From Chitinophagaceae bacterium (GTDB taxonomy: Bacteria > Bacteroidota > Bacteroidia > Chitinophagales > Chitinophagaceae), in assembly GCA_014379345.1 (NCBI GenBank), contig JACMLY010000147.1, positions 1 through 55,847 on the forward strand: DNA of 55,847 bases, written 5' to 3'. The first letter of the stretch is position 1, and every line of letters starts with the position of its first letter. This document shows, one piece after another, positions 35,803 through 43,976 of this stretch. The notes below the pieces were generated by a model that searched no databases, was not told the DNA's origin, and worked only from the letters and a program-made list of their open reading frames with translations. A program made the position numbers and the translations under genes.

Positions 35803-37008
35803 ATGAAACATTTTTCTCATCTCAACACAGCCACAAGGTTGATTCAACAATATAGAGGAAAGGAGCCACTGCATCATTTTCTGAAATCGTTTTTTAGCCA
35901 GCATAAAAAATTCGGATCAAAAGACCGCCGGAGGATCAGCCATCTTTGCTATGTTTTTTACCGGGTGGGTCGAGCCTTTGACACAGCATCTCCACCTGCG
36001 GAGGATCCAATGATCCAGGAGATTATTTTAGCAGCACTTTTTCTCTGTAGCCAAACACCGGATGAATTACTTGGCATCATGAAGCCTGCATGGAATGAAA
36101 AAATCGGATCAGATATTTCTGAAAAAGCCGGAATCATTCGGGAGAGTGAACCCATTTCTTCATTCGATTTGCAACAATTATTTCCCGCGATGAATGAATT
36201 GAGCGAAGGAATCGACAAAGAGTCATTCAATCTCTCACACTTACAACAGCCATCTCCTTTCATTCGAATCCGGCCCGGACATATGGAGCAGGTTCTAAAA
36301 AAATTAGATAAACAAGCAGTACGCACTGAATTTATTCCGCCCTCTGCAATTCGCCTGCCAAATGGTTTTAAAGTGGATGATATATTTGAAGTTGATAAAG
36401 AAGTTGTAGTGCAGGACCTGAGCTCTCAAAAAATCGGCGAGCTTATGAATTTAGATAACCAACCGCAGCGTATTACTTCTATTTGGGACTGCTGCGCGGC
36501 CAGTGGCGGAAAATCTATCCTGGCAAAGGATGTACTGGGTGATATTGATCTTAGTGTTTCTGATGTACGGGAATCTATCCTGGTCAATTTAAAAAAACGC
36601 TTTGCTTCAGCAGGCATCCATCAATATAATAGTTTTGTTGCCGACCTTTCCACACACTCACCACCTGCCGGCCAGGCAGGCTCACCATTTGATTTCATCA
36701 TTGCTGATCTGCCCTGCACCGGCAGCGGTACCTGGAGCCGCACACCTGAGCAACTTTATTTTTTTGAACCACCGGTAATCGAAAAATACAGCCAGATACA
36801 AAAAATGATCGCAGCTAATATAATACCTCATTTAAAAGCTTCAGGCAAACTGCTGTACATTACCTGCTCGGTCTTTAAAAAAGAGAACGAAGATATTATC
36901 CGGTTTATGCAGGAACGTTTTTCTTTGAACGTAGAAAGGTCGCAGATACTGAAAGGGTATGATAAAAAAGCCGATACGATGTTTGCTGCGGTGTTGTCGA
37001 GATTATAG
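35803..37008 (+). CDS. RsmB/NOP-family class I SAM-dependent rRNA cytosine-5 methyltransferase
   Basis: 401 residues. An N-terminal NusB-like helical part is followed by a Rossmann methyltransferase domain. The SAM motif I is IWDCCAASGGKS, with Ser in place of the usual Pro of CAAPGGK. Catalytic cysteines are Cys305 (DLPCTGSG, motif IV) and Cys355 (YITCSVF, motif VI). Family enzymes make 5-methylcytosine in 16S rRNA. The start is ATG 35803; the frame continues up to a TTG at 35776, which is less likely. A possible -7 box TATCTTGC is nearby. PAGQAG (288-293), just before motif IV, is encoded by a palindrome shared with odhB. The 3' end overlaps the convergent subtilase gene by six bases. Confidence 0.9.
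   Translation: MKHFSHLNTATRLIQQYRGKEPLHHFLKSFFSQHKKFGSKDRRRISHLCYVFYRVGRAFDTASPPAEDPMIQEIILAALFLCSQTPDELLGIMKPAWNEKIGSDISEKAGIIRESEPISSFDLQQLFPAMNELSEGIDKESFNLSHLQQPSPFIRIRPGHMEQVLKKLDKQAVRTEFIPPSAIRLPNGFKVDDIFEVDKEVVVQDLSSQKIGELMNLDNQPQRITSIWDCCAASGGKSILAKDVLGDIDLSVSDVRESILVNLKKRFASAGIHQYNSFVADLSTHSPPAGQAGSPFDFIIADLPCTGSGTWSRTPEQLYFFEPPVIEKYSQIQKMIAANIIPHLKASGKLLYITCSVFKKENEDIIRFMQERFSLNVERSQILKGYDKKADTMFAAVLSRL
36664..36680. repeat. CCTGCCGGCCAGGCAGG palindrome translated as PAGQAG
   Basis: A 17-bp near-palindrome in frame in the rsmB-like gene. It gives the same hexapeptide, in the same reading frame of the repeat, as the two units in odhB at 29895-29937. Confidence 0.9.
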
Positions 37009-39003
37009 TACTTGCTTCACGAGTTTTTTTGTGTACATTATTTTTTTGGAATCTCTCACGGTCAGTATATAGATGCCTGCAGGCAGGGAAACTGATGGAA
37101 TATTCAGGTACAGGTTGCCCGAAGATTTTGATCCCTGGTATTGATACAGGGTTCTTCCTTTCATATCTGTTAATGAAATGGAAAGCCTTGTTACATCACG
37201 GGTAGTTCCAAGCACTAAATTGATATTATTCTGGAACGGGTTTGGCCGAACGATCAGCCGATCTCCCAACGTACAGATATCCGTCAATAAAAATGTGCTT
37301 GAATAAAGTAGTACAGATGTATCGGCGGTAGTGTATTGTCTCAGCCTGTAACTCACCTGTTCGTTCGGTGATCCGGCAATCAATACGTCTTTAAAACTAT
37401 AGGCGTTTAATCTGAAGGAATCGCTCTGTCCATTGATCGTTGCAATTTTGAAAAACCCCGTATCACTCCCTATTTTTCTTTCGATTTCGTATTTCATTGC
37501 TTTAGTATCTTTTCCGGTCCAGTTGATCGTTGTGCTGCAGCCGGATGAAGTAATATTCGCGGAGAACGAACGGTTCAGCAAAGAGTAAAAAGCCTTCCTG
37601 AAATTGGGGATACCATATCCAAAGCGCTCATCCGGGTTGTTGTATTTATGAGCGCTTTTTTGCACTTCATCGATGATCTGCATATTGCTGAATTCAGGAA
37701 ATGCCTGCCAAAGGCATGCTATTAGTCCTGCAATATTGGGATTTGAAAAAGAGGTTCCATTACCTGCCGTTGCATTTCCCGCAGTATTCGCAATAATAGT
37801 TCCCTGCCCTACCGATACAATGTTTGGTTTTAGTTTACCGGCACCGTTAGGTCCCCAACTGCTGAAAGCAGCAATATTGCCATTCATATCCGTAGCGCCT
37901 ACCGCCACAACGCTGTCACCATCTGCCGGGCATGATACATATTTATACTGATTCGCTAAGCCTCCTGAATTACCCGCACTGTTCATAACGATCATTCCCT
38001 TTTTTGCAGCAAGGTCTGCGGCTATGGTTATTAAACTTGTGTTTCCATCGCGTTGAGGATATAAATGATTAAAGGAGGGATCACTGAATTCTGCGTATCC
38101 CAATGAAGAGGAGATCATATCAGCACCAGCGCTATCTGCGAATTCAGCGGCAACTGCCCAATTTTGTTCTTCTACGGGATACTCTGTAGCCGCATCTTCA
38201 GTTCTGAATAACCAGAATTTTGCATGGGGTGCTGTACCAACCATTGAGCCGGGACGGTTAGAAGCTACGATGGATAAGCAATACATTCCGTGAATATGGT
38301 CTTCATTCACACTGGTTTCATTATTTACAAAATCGTATTCCCCTAGTATGCGGTTCTGAAGTCTGACGCTGTCAAATGCGGGATTTGTCTTGTAGCCAAA
38401 ATATCCGGCATCCAAAAATGCCATGGTAATATTCTGACCCGTAAAGCCAAGATTATGTAAATATTCGCCCTCGTGTATTTGGATCTGTCTTGCATTATTT
38501 CCATAGTTGATCGTATTCCCAACTATGCCCAAGACCTGGCGTTGATTGTTGGGTCGACTGATCAGGCTTCTGTCGGGCAGGGGTGTGACCGTTTCCCTGA
38601 ACCTCTTATTAATAATTTCGTCATCCTGTGGCCTGGCGACTGCGGCGATAGCGCGCGACGATCTTACAAAAGGAAAAGCATTGATCTTTGAAAGGGCATT
38701 TGCATCGGAAGTTTGTATCAGAACCTGGTTGAGCCATTTCGACACATTCAATATTGTTACATTCGGAACCTTGCGGATGCTATCAAAATATGCAGGGCTG
38801 ATAGGAAGATCTGTTGAATCAACTGCAATGTTTTGCCTGCTTCTGCGCAGAACTGCTTTTGATGTCAGATAGGAGGAAGGATTGAGAATCGTATGCGGGC
38901 TGCCTTTTTTATCTTTTAGCTGTACTACATGTTTCGTGTACTGCGCATTGGTATTTGTATACCACAATAAGATCATGCAAATACTGGTATATAAAAACTT
39001 CAT
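37003..39003 (-). CDS. S8 family serine peptidase with T9SS sorting domain
   Basis: 666 residues. A signal peptide (about 1-20, ending TNAQ) is followed by an inhibitor-I9-like prodomain region (about 25-150) and a subtilisin fold. The catalytic Asp198 is in MAFLDAGYFG, His238 in NEDHIHGMYC and Ser418 in GNGTSFSNPNIAG. A fibronectin-like stretch precedes the C-terminal type IX secretion/sorting domain, which opens IVRPNPFQNNINL and ends LPAGIYILTVRDSKKIMYTKKLVKQ. It should be exported through T9SS and attached to or released from the cell surface. It follows a lipoprotein gene by 10 bp, so the two are probably co-transcribed. Confidence 0.95.
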   Translation of the reverse strand: MKFLYTSICMILLWYTNTNAQYTKHVVQLKDKKGSPHTILNPSSYLTSKAVLRRSRQNIAVDSTDLPISPAYFDSIRKVPNVTILNVSKWLNQVLIQTSDANALSKINAFPFVRSSRAIAAVARPQDDEIINKRFRETVTPLPDRSLISRPNNQRQVLGIVGNTINYGNNARQIQIHEGEYLHNLGFTGQNITMAFLDAGYFGYKTNPAFDSVRLQNRILGEYDFVNNETSVNEDHIHGMYCLSIVASNRPGSMVGTAPHAKFWLFRTEDAATEYPVEEQNWAVAAEFADSAGADMISSSLGYAEFSDPSFNHLYPQRDGNTSLITIAADLAAKKGMIVMNSAGNSGGLANQYKYVSCPADGDSVVAVGATDMNGNIAAFSSWGPNGAGKLKPNIVSVGQGTIIANTAGNATAGNGTSFSNPNIAGLIACLWQAFPEFSNMQIIDEVQKSAHKYNNPDERFGYGIPNFRKAFYSLLNRSFSANITSSGCSTTINWTGKDTKAMKYEIERKIGSDTGFFKIATINGQSDSFRLNAYSFKDVLIAGSPNEQVSYRLRQYTTADTSVLLYSSTFLLTDICTLGDRLIVRPNPFQNNINLVLGTTRDVTRLSISLTDMKGRTLYQYQGSKSSGNLYLNIPSVSLPAGIYILTVRDSKKIMYTKKLVKQVL

Positions 39004-39013
39004 TCAATCAATA

Positions 39014-39892
39014 TCAGTTATGATCAATCATTTTCAGTTTAATCCCATATCCTTCATAATAGAATCCGGTTTTAATTGAATCCCGGCATTTCTGCGACCA
39101 CCCCTTCAACTTTGAAACGGAATCACAAAGATCGGGAGAAGCGTCACATTCAATGGTATCGCATTTATTACTGGCGCATTTAAAATAATAACATCTTCTC
39201 ACATCGAATGAAGCCTGGTATTCCCATTTTATAACATTCTTGTACACCAAACCTATATTTTTTGCATATACTTCCTTGCTAAAAACTTTTTGAATGATAG
39301 GTGCTGTGGGATTCCCAATATTTCCTTCTTCGTCGATCTGATTAACTGTAATTGTATTGGGTATGTTTGTTCTTCCGGAATCCGTAAATGTGGTACCAAC
39401 GTCTTCATAAGTATAATCCCATCCTTCCAGGAACCGCATATCAAAATCATTATATGTATCGATATACGAATTCCCTTTCCAGCTGAAGCCGTTGGTGATG
39501 GGCAATTTCAATTTTTGAAAACGTTGGTTGTTTTCTACCAGTTCAACAACTTCTCTTGTTGGCGTGATCATATAGGTTAAAGAAGGCCTCCAGTCGCTTT
39601 CATTTTTGCTGGCTGAATCTCTGAGATATCGAACAATGCGCCAACTCGGACGACCTATATTGTCCGTGATGGCTGCTTCAACCACATCTTTTGCCTGGTA
39701 AGAAACGATAGTATCTTTTTGTCCAAAAAAGACAAATCTGAGTGAATCGAGGTTATAACGGATATATTTTCCCACCTGCAGGTTCATGTATTCAGAGAGG
39801 TCTTCCGAGGGGTATTTTTCCACCTTATTACAGGAAAGGAAACTAAGGGATGCTATAATGGAAAGACAAACACCAGATTTGAGGATTTTCAT
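39014..39892 (-). CDS. Lipoprotein of unknown function, upstream of subtilase
   Basis: 292 residues. The lipobox is FLSCNK (Cys21). The body opens MNLQVGKYIRYNLDSLRFVFFG, a phrase seen in Bacteroidota lipoproteins of unknown role. The rest is beta-rich, and the C-terminal tail holds six cysteines (RCYYFKCASNKCDTIECDASPDLC) that may form disulfides in the periplasm or at the surface. I do not recognise a defined family. Ten bp separate it from the S8 peptidase gene, so a joint role (substrate, chaperone or inhibitor of the protease) is possible but not shown. Confidence 0.8.
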   Translation of the reverse strand: MKILKSGVCLSIIASLSFLSCNKVEKYPSEDLSEYMNLQVGKYIRYNLDSLRFVFFGQKDTIVSYQAKDVVEAAITDNIGRPSWRIVRYLRDSASKNESDWRPSLTYMITPTREVVELVENNQRFQKLKLPITNGFSWKGNSYIDTYNDFDMRFLEGWDYTYEDVGTTFTDSGRTNIPNTITVNQIDEEGNIGNPTAPIIQKVFSKEVYAKNIGLVYKNVIKWEYQASFDVRRCYYFKCASNKCDTIECDASPDLCDSVSKLKGWSQKCRDSIKTGFYYEGYGIKLKMIDHN

Positions 39893-40111
39893 ACTATCAG
39901 TTAGGAATTATGGTTCTTTATATGTGCTTAGCTTATGACAAGCAAACAGGGGTTTAAGTTGCTTTAAATAAACGGGCGAACCGGGTAATTATTGCCCTTT
40001 GATTGCCTCCCCGCAGTTCATGGAGTGGCACACATAAAAAATTTGAATGGATTGATACTCAATCGCTATTCTTCATCAAAACTTGCAAAGAAGGGGCAGC
40101 TATCAAAAATC

Positions 40112-41209
40112 TCACAAGGTTCTTTGAATTATACCCCCGCCGATCACATCATCACCCTCAAAAAAAACGGCACTTTGCCCGGGAGCAACACCTTTCGCAT
40201 CTTCATAAAAGCGAACCATTACACCGTTTTCATTAGAAAACAGGTTTGAGAGGGTGCCCCTGTCTTTATACCGGATCTTTGTAACAGCTTCCATCCCATC
40301 ACTAATCCCATCATATTTTATCCAGTTGATCTTACCAACGATCATGGATGCCTGGTTTAGTTCTTCCTCATCGCCGAGCACAACGGTATTTGATTCAGGT
40401 AATATATTGGTAACATAAACGGGTTTTCCGAAGGTGATGTCAAGCCCCTTTCGTTGGCCGATCGTATAAAATGGATAACCTTTATGATGGCCGAGTATCT
40501 TTCCTGTTTTGTCAACAAAATTGCCACCTGCTACCTGCTCTTCAAGACCTTCAACGCGACGCTTTAAAAAACCACGGTAATTATTATCGGGCACAAAACA
40601 AATTTCATAACTCTCACTTTTTTTTGCCAGTTCAGGATAGCCGTAATCATTGGCCATCTGGCGTATTTCCGTTTTACGGAATGGTGCCAGGGGAAGCAGT
40701 GTCCTGCTCAACAGGTCTTGTTGCAAGCCCCAGAGAACATAGCTCTGATCTTTGGTTTCATCCACCGCTTTGCTAACAACAAATCTACCATTATCATGTT
40801 GCCTGATCTTTGCATAGTGGCCGGTGGCAATGAATTCGCAGCCCAATGCATCCGCCCTCTTAAGCAACGCCCTCCATTTTATATGCGTGTTGCACATTAC
40901 ACAGGGATTAGGCGTTCTGCCGGCCATGTATTCTTCTACAAAATTATCAATCACAAAATCACCGAATTCCTCTCGTATATCCAGTATAAAATGCGGAAAG
41001 CCATGTTGCACGGCTGCCATCCGGGCATCGTTAAAGGAATCAATATTACAACAGCCGGTTTCTTTTTTGCCTCCACCACTGGTTGCATAATCCCAGGTTT
41101 TCATGGTAATACCTACCACTTCGTACCCTTCATCATTTAGCATAAGGGCGGTAATGGTACTGTCGATACCACCACTCATTGCCACCAATACCTTTCCTTT
41201 TCTGCTCAT
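40112..41209 (-). CDS. mnmA: tRNA-specific 2-thiouridylase
   Basis: 365 residues. The PP-loop is SGGIDS (12-17) at the N-terminus. Catalytic cysteines are in TPNPCVMCN (Cys103, with Cys106) and YEICFVPDNNYRGFL (Cys204), and GQRKGLDI precedes the C-terminal beta barrel. It makes the 2-thio group of s2U34 in Lys, Glu and Gln tRNAs using a persulfide relay. A TATATTTG box lies 17 bp before the ATG, so it has its own promoter. The downstream gap (39893-40111) shows no gene on either strand that I can support. Confidence 0.97.
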   Translation of the reverse strand: MSRKGKVLVAMSGGIDSTITALMLNDEGYEVVGITMKTWDYATSGGGKKETGCCNIDSFNDARMAAVQHGFPHFILDIREEFGDFVIDNFVEEYMAGRTPNPCVMCNTHIKWRALLKRADALGCEFIATGHYAKIRQHDNGRFVVSKAVDETKDQSYVLWGLQQDLLSRTLLPLAPFRKTEIRQMANDYGYPELAKKSESYEICFVPDNNYRGFLKRRVEGLEEQVAGGNFVDKTGKILGHHKGYPFYTIGQRKGLDITFGKPVYVTNILPESNTVVLGDEEELNQASMIVGKINWIKYDGISDGMEAVTKIRYKDRGTLSNLFSNENGVMVRFYEDAKGVAPGQSAVFFEGDDVIGGGIIQRTL

Positions 41210-41226
41210 GAACTAAAATTAGCCTG

Positions 41227-41234
41227 CAAATATA
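41227..41234 (-). promoter_or_regulatory. -7 promoter box of mnmA
   Basis: The minus strand reads TATATTTG, an exact TAnnTTTG match, 17 bp before the mnmA start. A T-rich stretch lies where a -33 element would be, but without a clear TTTG. Confidence 0.6.
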
Positions 41235-41393
41235 CGCCGACAGAACGGGTAGTTAAAAAATGAGGCTGTTAAGGTTAAAAAATAGCCCCCGTAGCGTTTA
41301 GATTTGTTCCTGTAAGCCAAAGAAGAAGGAAATGATGTCTGGGACCTACTCACACATGCTGAGGGTCGAAAACTGGAAGTTGTATCGATAGTC

Positions 41394-41924
41394 CTATTGT
41401 TTTACGAGGTTTGCTTGAGAGCATTTTGAATTAGATTTTGCGTATTTCTGCGTTTCCTCGAATTCATTGCCTTCCACTCTAAGCGAAACCAGGGTTGTGC
41501 TGTCTTCAGCATTTACTATCCAGATAATTCTATTTGCTTCCTGAACCTTAGCAACCGACGAGATCGTATATTCCACGTATATCCGCTTTACAGCCTTTCT
41601 GATATCAACGGGCAAATGCTTTTCCGTGCCGTAACTGATCTGGTATAGTAGATCCGCCCTGGGGTTTAACAACACCCTCTGGTTTTGTTCGTTCATAAAA
41701 AATTCCGCGAGATAGTTGTTATCGACTTTAGACCATTTTACATTTTGTGCACCTGCATACAGCCTGCGAAATTCGGTCAGGATATTGTCGTACACTTTTA
41801 GATGTGTGCCGATAATTATTGCCGGTTGCAGATTTTTAAATTCTGACACCTGGCTGAATGAATTGCTTACAAATAATGTTGAGATCAGTAATCCGCTGAA
41901 TCGGGAAATAAATCGTGTTGTCAT
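41394..41924 (-). CDS. Secreted PepSY-like protein, paralog 1
   Basis: 176 residues with a signal peptide (about 1-24, ending NSFSQ). The body follows the pattern F..L(Y/F)AGAQNVKW....NNYLAEF....Q.RVLLNP.A.LLYQISYG.EKHLPVDIRKAV, which resembles the beta-lactamase-inhibitor-like PepSY-like fold common in Bacteroidota. It is clearly homologous along its whole length to the next gene, about half identical over the core, so the pair arose by tandem duplication. The C-terminal tail (about 160-176) is unlike the paralog. A periplasmic location is likely; function unknown. Confidence 0.75.
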   Translation of the reverse strand: MTTRFISRFSGLLISTLFVSNSFSQVSEFKNLQPAIIIGTHLKVYDNILTEFRRLYAGAQNVKWSKVDNNYLAEFFMNEQNQRVLLNPRADLLYQISYGTEKHLPVDIRKAVKRIYVEYTISSVAKVQEANRIIWIVNAEDSTTLVSLRVEGNEFEETQKYAKSNSKCSQANLVKQ

Positions 41925-42112
41925 GACAAAAGGAATTAAGGTTTATACTGTTGCTTTGCGTCGCCGCCCACAATAGTCCGTTGATGCCTGATACAGGCGC
42001 AAGAAACTACTTAAAAGGTATGAGCAGTGATTGGTCGTAACTGGAGTATGAAAGGAAAACATCGATTTAAAAAATTATTGAAGAACGAGGCCAAAAGGAA
42101 TTACCCTGTCGC

Positions 42113-42144
42113 GCATAAAACCTCCGGAAAGGGAGATTTTATGC
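42113..42144 (-). terminator. Hairpin downstream of PepSY-like paralog 2
   Basis: GCATAAAACCTCC pairs with GGAGATTTTATGC with one mismatch and a short loop. It is 46 bp after the stop codon of the gene at 42190-42687. No T-tract follows, so it may be an attenuating or processing hairpin rather than a full terminator. Confidence 0.4.
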
Positions 42145-42189
42145 TTTCTGATCATGGTAACAAGAAATCTTTTGACGCACTCTCATTGA

Positions 42190-42687
42190 TCACTTAACCT
42201 TCAAATATTTTTTCACCTCTTCCAGCTCGTTATTTTCGACTCTGACGATTGCATAGCCAAACTCATCTTCCAGATTGATAACCCAGATGCTTCTATTTGA
42301 TTCCTCAACAAGAGTAGCCGAAGTAATTGCGTATTCGACATAACTTCTTTTCACATTTTTTCTGATATCGGCAGGTAAATGCTTTTCTTTTCCGTAACTC
42401 ATTTCATATATCAGTTTTCCTTTTGGATTTAAGAGAGCTCTTTTTTCCAGGCCATCGATAGAAAATTTAGCCAGGAAATTTTTGTCAATCGTGTACCAGC
42501 TTACATTTTCCGCATTTGCAAACATTTTTTGAAATTCAGACCGGATGTTTTCATACACTTTTATGTAAGTGCCGTTTGTAAGTACAGGCTGCAAATTTCT
42601 GATACTGTTTTCTTGCGCAAAGGAGTTGCTTACTAGCGCAATTGAAACAAGCAATCCAAAAAATCTGGAAATAAACGGAGTTGTCAT
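42190..42687 (-). CDS. Secreted PepSY-like protein, paralog 2
   Basis: 165 residues. Signal peptide about 1-24 (ending NSFAQ). The signal region MTTPFISRFFGLLVS matches paralog 1 (MTTRFISRFSGLLIS) almost exactly, as do NLQP, EFQKMFANAENVSW, LLNPKGKL, SYGKEKHLPADIRKNVKR and YVEYAITSA. The same PepSY-like fold is inferred. The 265-bp gap between the two genes holds a hairpin but no other gene, so the copies may be transcribed separately. It probably sits in the periplasm; no partner or ligand can be named. Confidence 0.75.
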   Translation of the reverse strand: MTTPFISRFFGLLVSIALVSNSFAQENSIRNLQPVLTNGTYIKVYENIRSEFQKMFANAENVSWYTIDKNFLAKFSIDGLEKRALLNPKGKLIYEMSYGKEKHLPADIRKNVKRSYVEYAITSATLVEESNRSIWVINLEDEFGYAIVRVENNELEEVKKYLKVK

Positions 42688-43048
42688 GATTTGTGGTATT
42701 AAAATTTTTAATAATAAAATTTACAATACCAAAGCTATAGCCGGAGTGAAGTAAAAGCCAGCAGCAATGAGTAACCTGCAGATTCGAAAAGTAGTTGGTT
42801 TATGAAAGAGACATGTTAAAAAAGGTATTATGAAGCAGCGTGTATCTAATGCCTCCTTCGTGTTCTTCATGCCTTCCGTTGTGTTCTTTGTGAATCTTTA
42901 ACCGTATAATGAGAAGCTCCACAAAGAACACAACGGAAGGCACGAAGAGCACGACAGGTAAATCCATTGTTATCAATCTGCTTAGAGATTGCATCATTTC
43001 TAAATTCTAATTGGCAACCTGAGTTAATTAATTTGCACACCTATCCCG
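42688..43048. repeat. Noncoding gap with a long inverted repeat
   Basis: 361 bp. Perfect 22-bp arms GCCTTCCGTTGTGTTCTTTG.. (42871-42892) and its complement (42920-42941), extended imperfectly to 42856 and 42955 by CTTCGTG/CACGAAG words. The small frame across it (42800-42997) is read through the repeat and is not supported as a gene. Confidence 0.8.
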
Positions 43049-43804
43049 TCAATACATACCGGGCTGCAGTTTTTTTAAAAGCATTTCTTTACGGCTGCGT
43101 GAAACATTTACCGTGGAGCCGTCTGTAAGAATAACATATCCTCCTTCGCCCCGGATATATTTTGTTACCTCATTCAGGTTTACCAGAAAGGAATGGTGCA
43201 CGCGAATAAAAAAGGAAAAGTCCTGTAGCTGTTCTTCCATGTCCTTTAAGGTTCTGCTTGCAGTGATTTTATTTTTATTTTTCAGGTACAGATGGGTGTA
43301 ATTGTCATCTGCCTCGCAATGAACGATCTGGTCTGCAGGTATCAACTCGAAACCTTCAATGGTTGGTATGGCGATCTTGTGAAAGCCGGTACCTTTTTGG
43401 TGAACCTGCTTCAACAGCATCTCAAATTGTTCGGCGGAAGGAAGCGTTTTTTGTGTCTGTATTTTTTGTAAGGAGGCAATCAACTCTTTCGGGTCAATTG
43501 GTTTTAAAAGATAGTCGAGCGCGCTGAAACGTATTGCTTTGATCGCGTATTGGTCATAACTGGTAGTGAAGATCACGGCAAAAGGGATTTCCTGGAATTG
43601 CTCAAGCATTTCAAATCCATTCATCGCCGGCATTTCAATATCCAGGAATACCAACTCAGGTTTCAGTTTCTCGATTGACTCCAGCGCTTTTTTTGCCGAG
43701 CGACACTGGTCTAGTATCGTAACCTGTGGACAATATTCCTTTAATAATATGCCCAGTGTTTCCAGGCAATGCAATTCGTCATCTATTAAAATGGCTTTAA
43801 TCAT
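43049..43804 (-). CDS. LytTR-family response regulator
   Basis: 251 residues. The receiver domain has Asp8-Asp9, phospho-acceptor Asp55 in LVFLDIEMPAM, and Lys in YLLKPIDPKEL. A linker leads to a LytTR DNA-binding domain (IPTIEGFELIPADQIVHCEAD...FFIRVHHSFLVNLNEV...LTDGSTVNVSRSRKE). It binds direct repeats upstream of target genes; none can be named here. It is the last gene of a unit with the LytS-type propeller kinase (43960-47256) and, if real, a 52-codon membrane ORF in between, from which it is separated by 13 bp. Confidence 0.95.
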   Translation of the reverse strand: MIKAILIDDELHCLETLGILLKEYCPQVTILDQCRSAKKALESIEKLKPELVFLDIEMPAMNGFEMLEQFQEIPFAVIFTTSYDQYAIKAIRFSALDYLLKPIDPKELIASLQKIQTQKTLPSAEQFEMLLKQVHQKGTGFHKIAIPTIEGFELIPADQIVHCEADDNYTHLYLKNKNKITASRTLKDMEEQLQDFSFFIRVHHSFLVNLNEVTKYIRGEGGYVILTDGSTVNVSRSRKEMLLKKLQPGMY

Positions 43805-43817
43805 GTTGTAACGATCT

Positions 43818-43976
43818 TTAAAGGGAAAACCCAGAGGTCTCCTGCATTGTCATCTGCAAATACCAGATCCCCGATAGTTGTAATTTGACTGGTGTATTTA
43901 CAAAAAAAGTCATGGATAGTGTGAGCACCAGAAAAAAAGTAATAGCCAGGTAAATTATTTCAATCCATTTTTTCAT
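43818..43976 (-). CDS. Possible small single-pass membrane protein between kinase and regulator
   Basis: A 52-codon ORF beginning MKKWIEIIYLAITFFLVLTL. One strongly hydrophobic segment (about residues 5-26) is preceded by two lysines, giving an N-in orientation, and is followed by a short hydrophilic tail. Its ATG lies within the last codons of the kinase gene (17-bp overlap), and its TAA is 13 bp before the regulator ATG, so it fits the operon tightly. I recognise no family. A chance ORF in spacer DNA cannot be excluded. Confidence 0.38.
   Translation of the reverse strand: MKKWIEIIYLAITFFLVLTLSMTFFVNTPVKLQLSGIWYLQMTMQETSGFSL

Noticed and set aside
37078..37100. Further PAGQAG-type palindrome at the subtilase C-terminus (LPAG)
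   Set aside because: LPAGIYILTV is the normal T9SS sorting-domain sequence, and the DNA lacks the second GGCAGG arm in the expected arrangement.
39992..40249. Overlapping plus-strand ORFs around 40.0-40.25 kb
   Set aside because: They run antisense into the end of mnmA and show no protein family features; coding shadow plus spacer.
42800..42997. Minus-strand ORF of 65 codons in the gap before the LytTR regulator
   Set aside because: It is read through both arms of a 22-bp perfect inverted repeat and has no recognisable domain or conserved start context.
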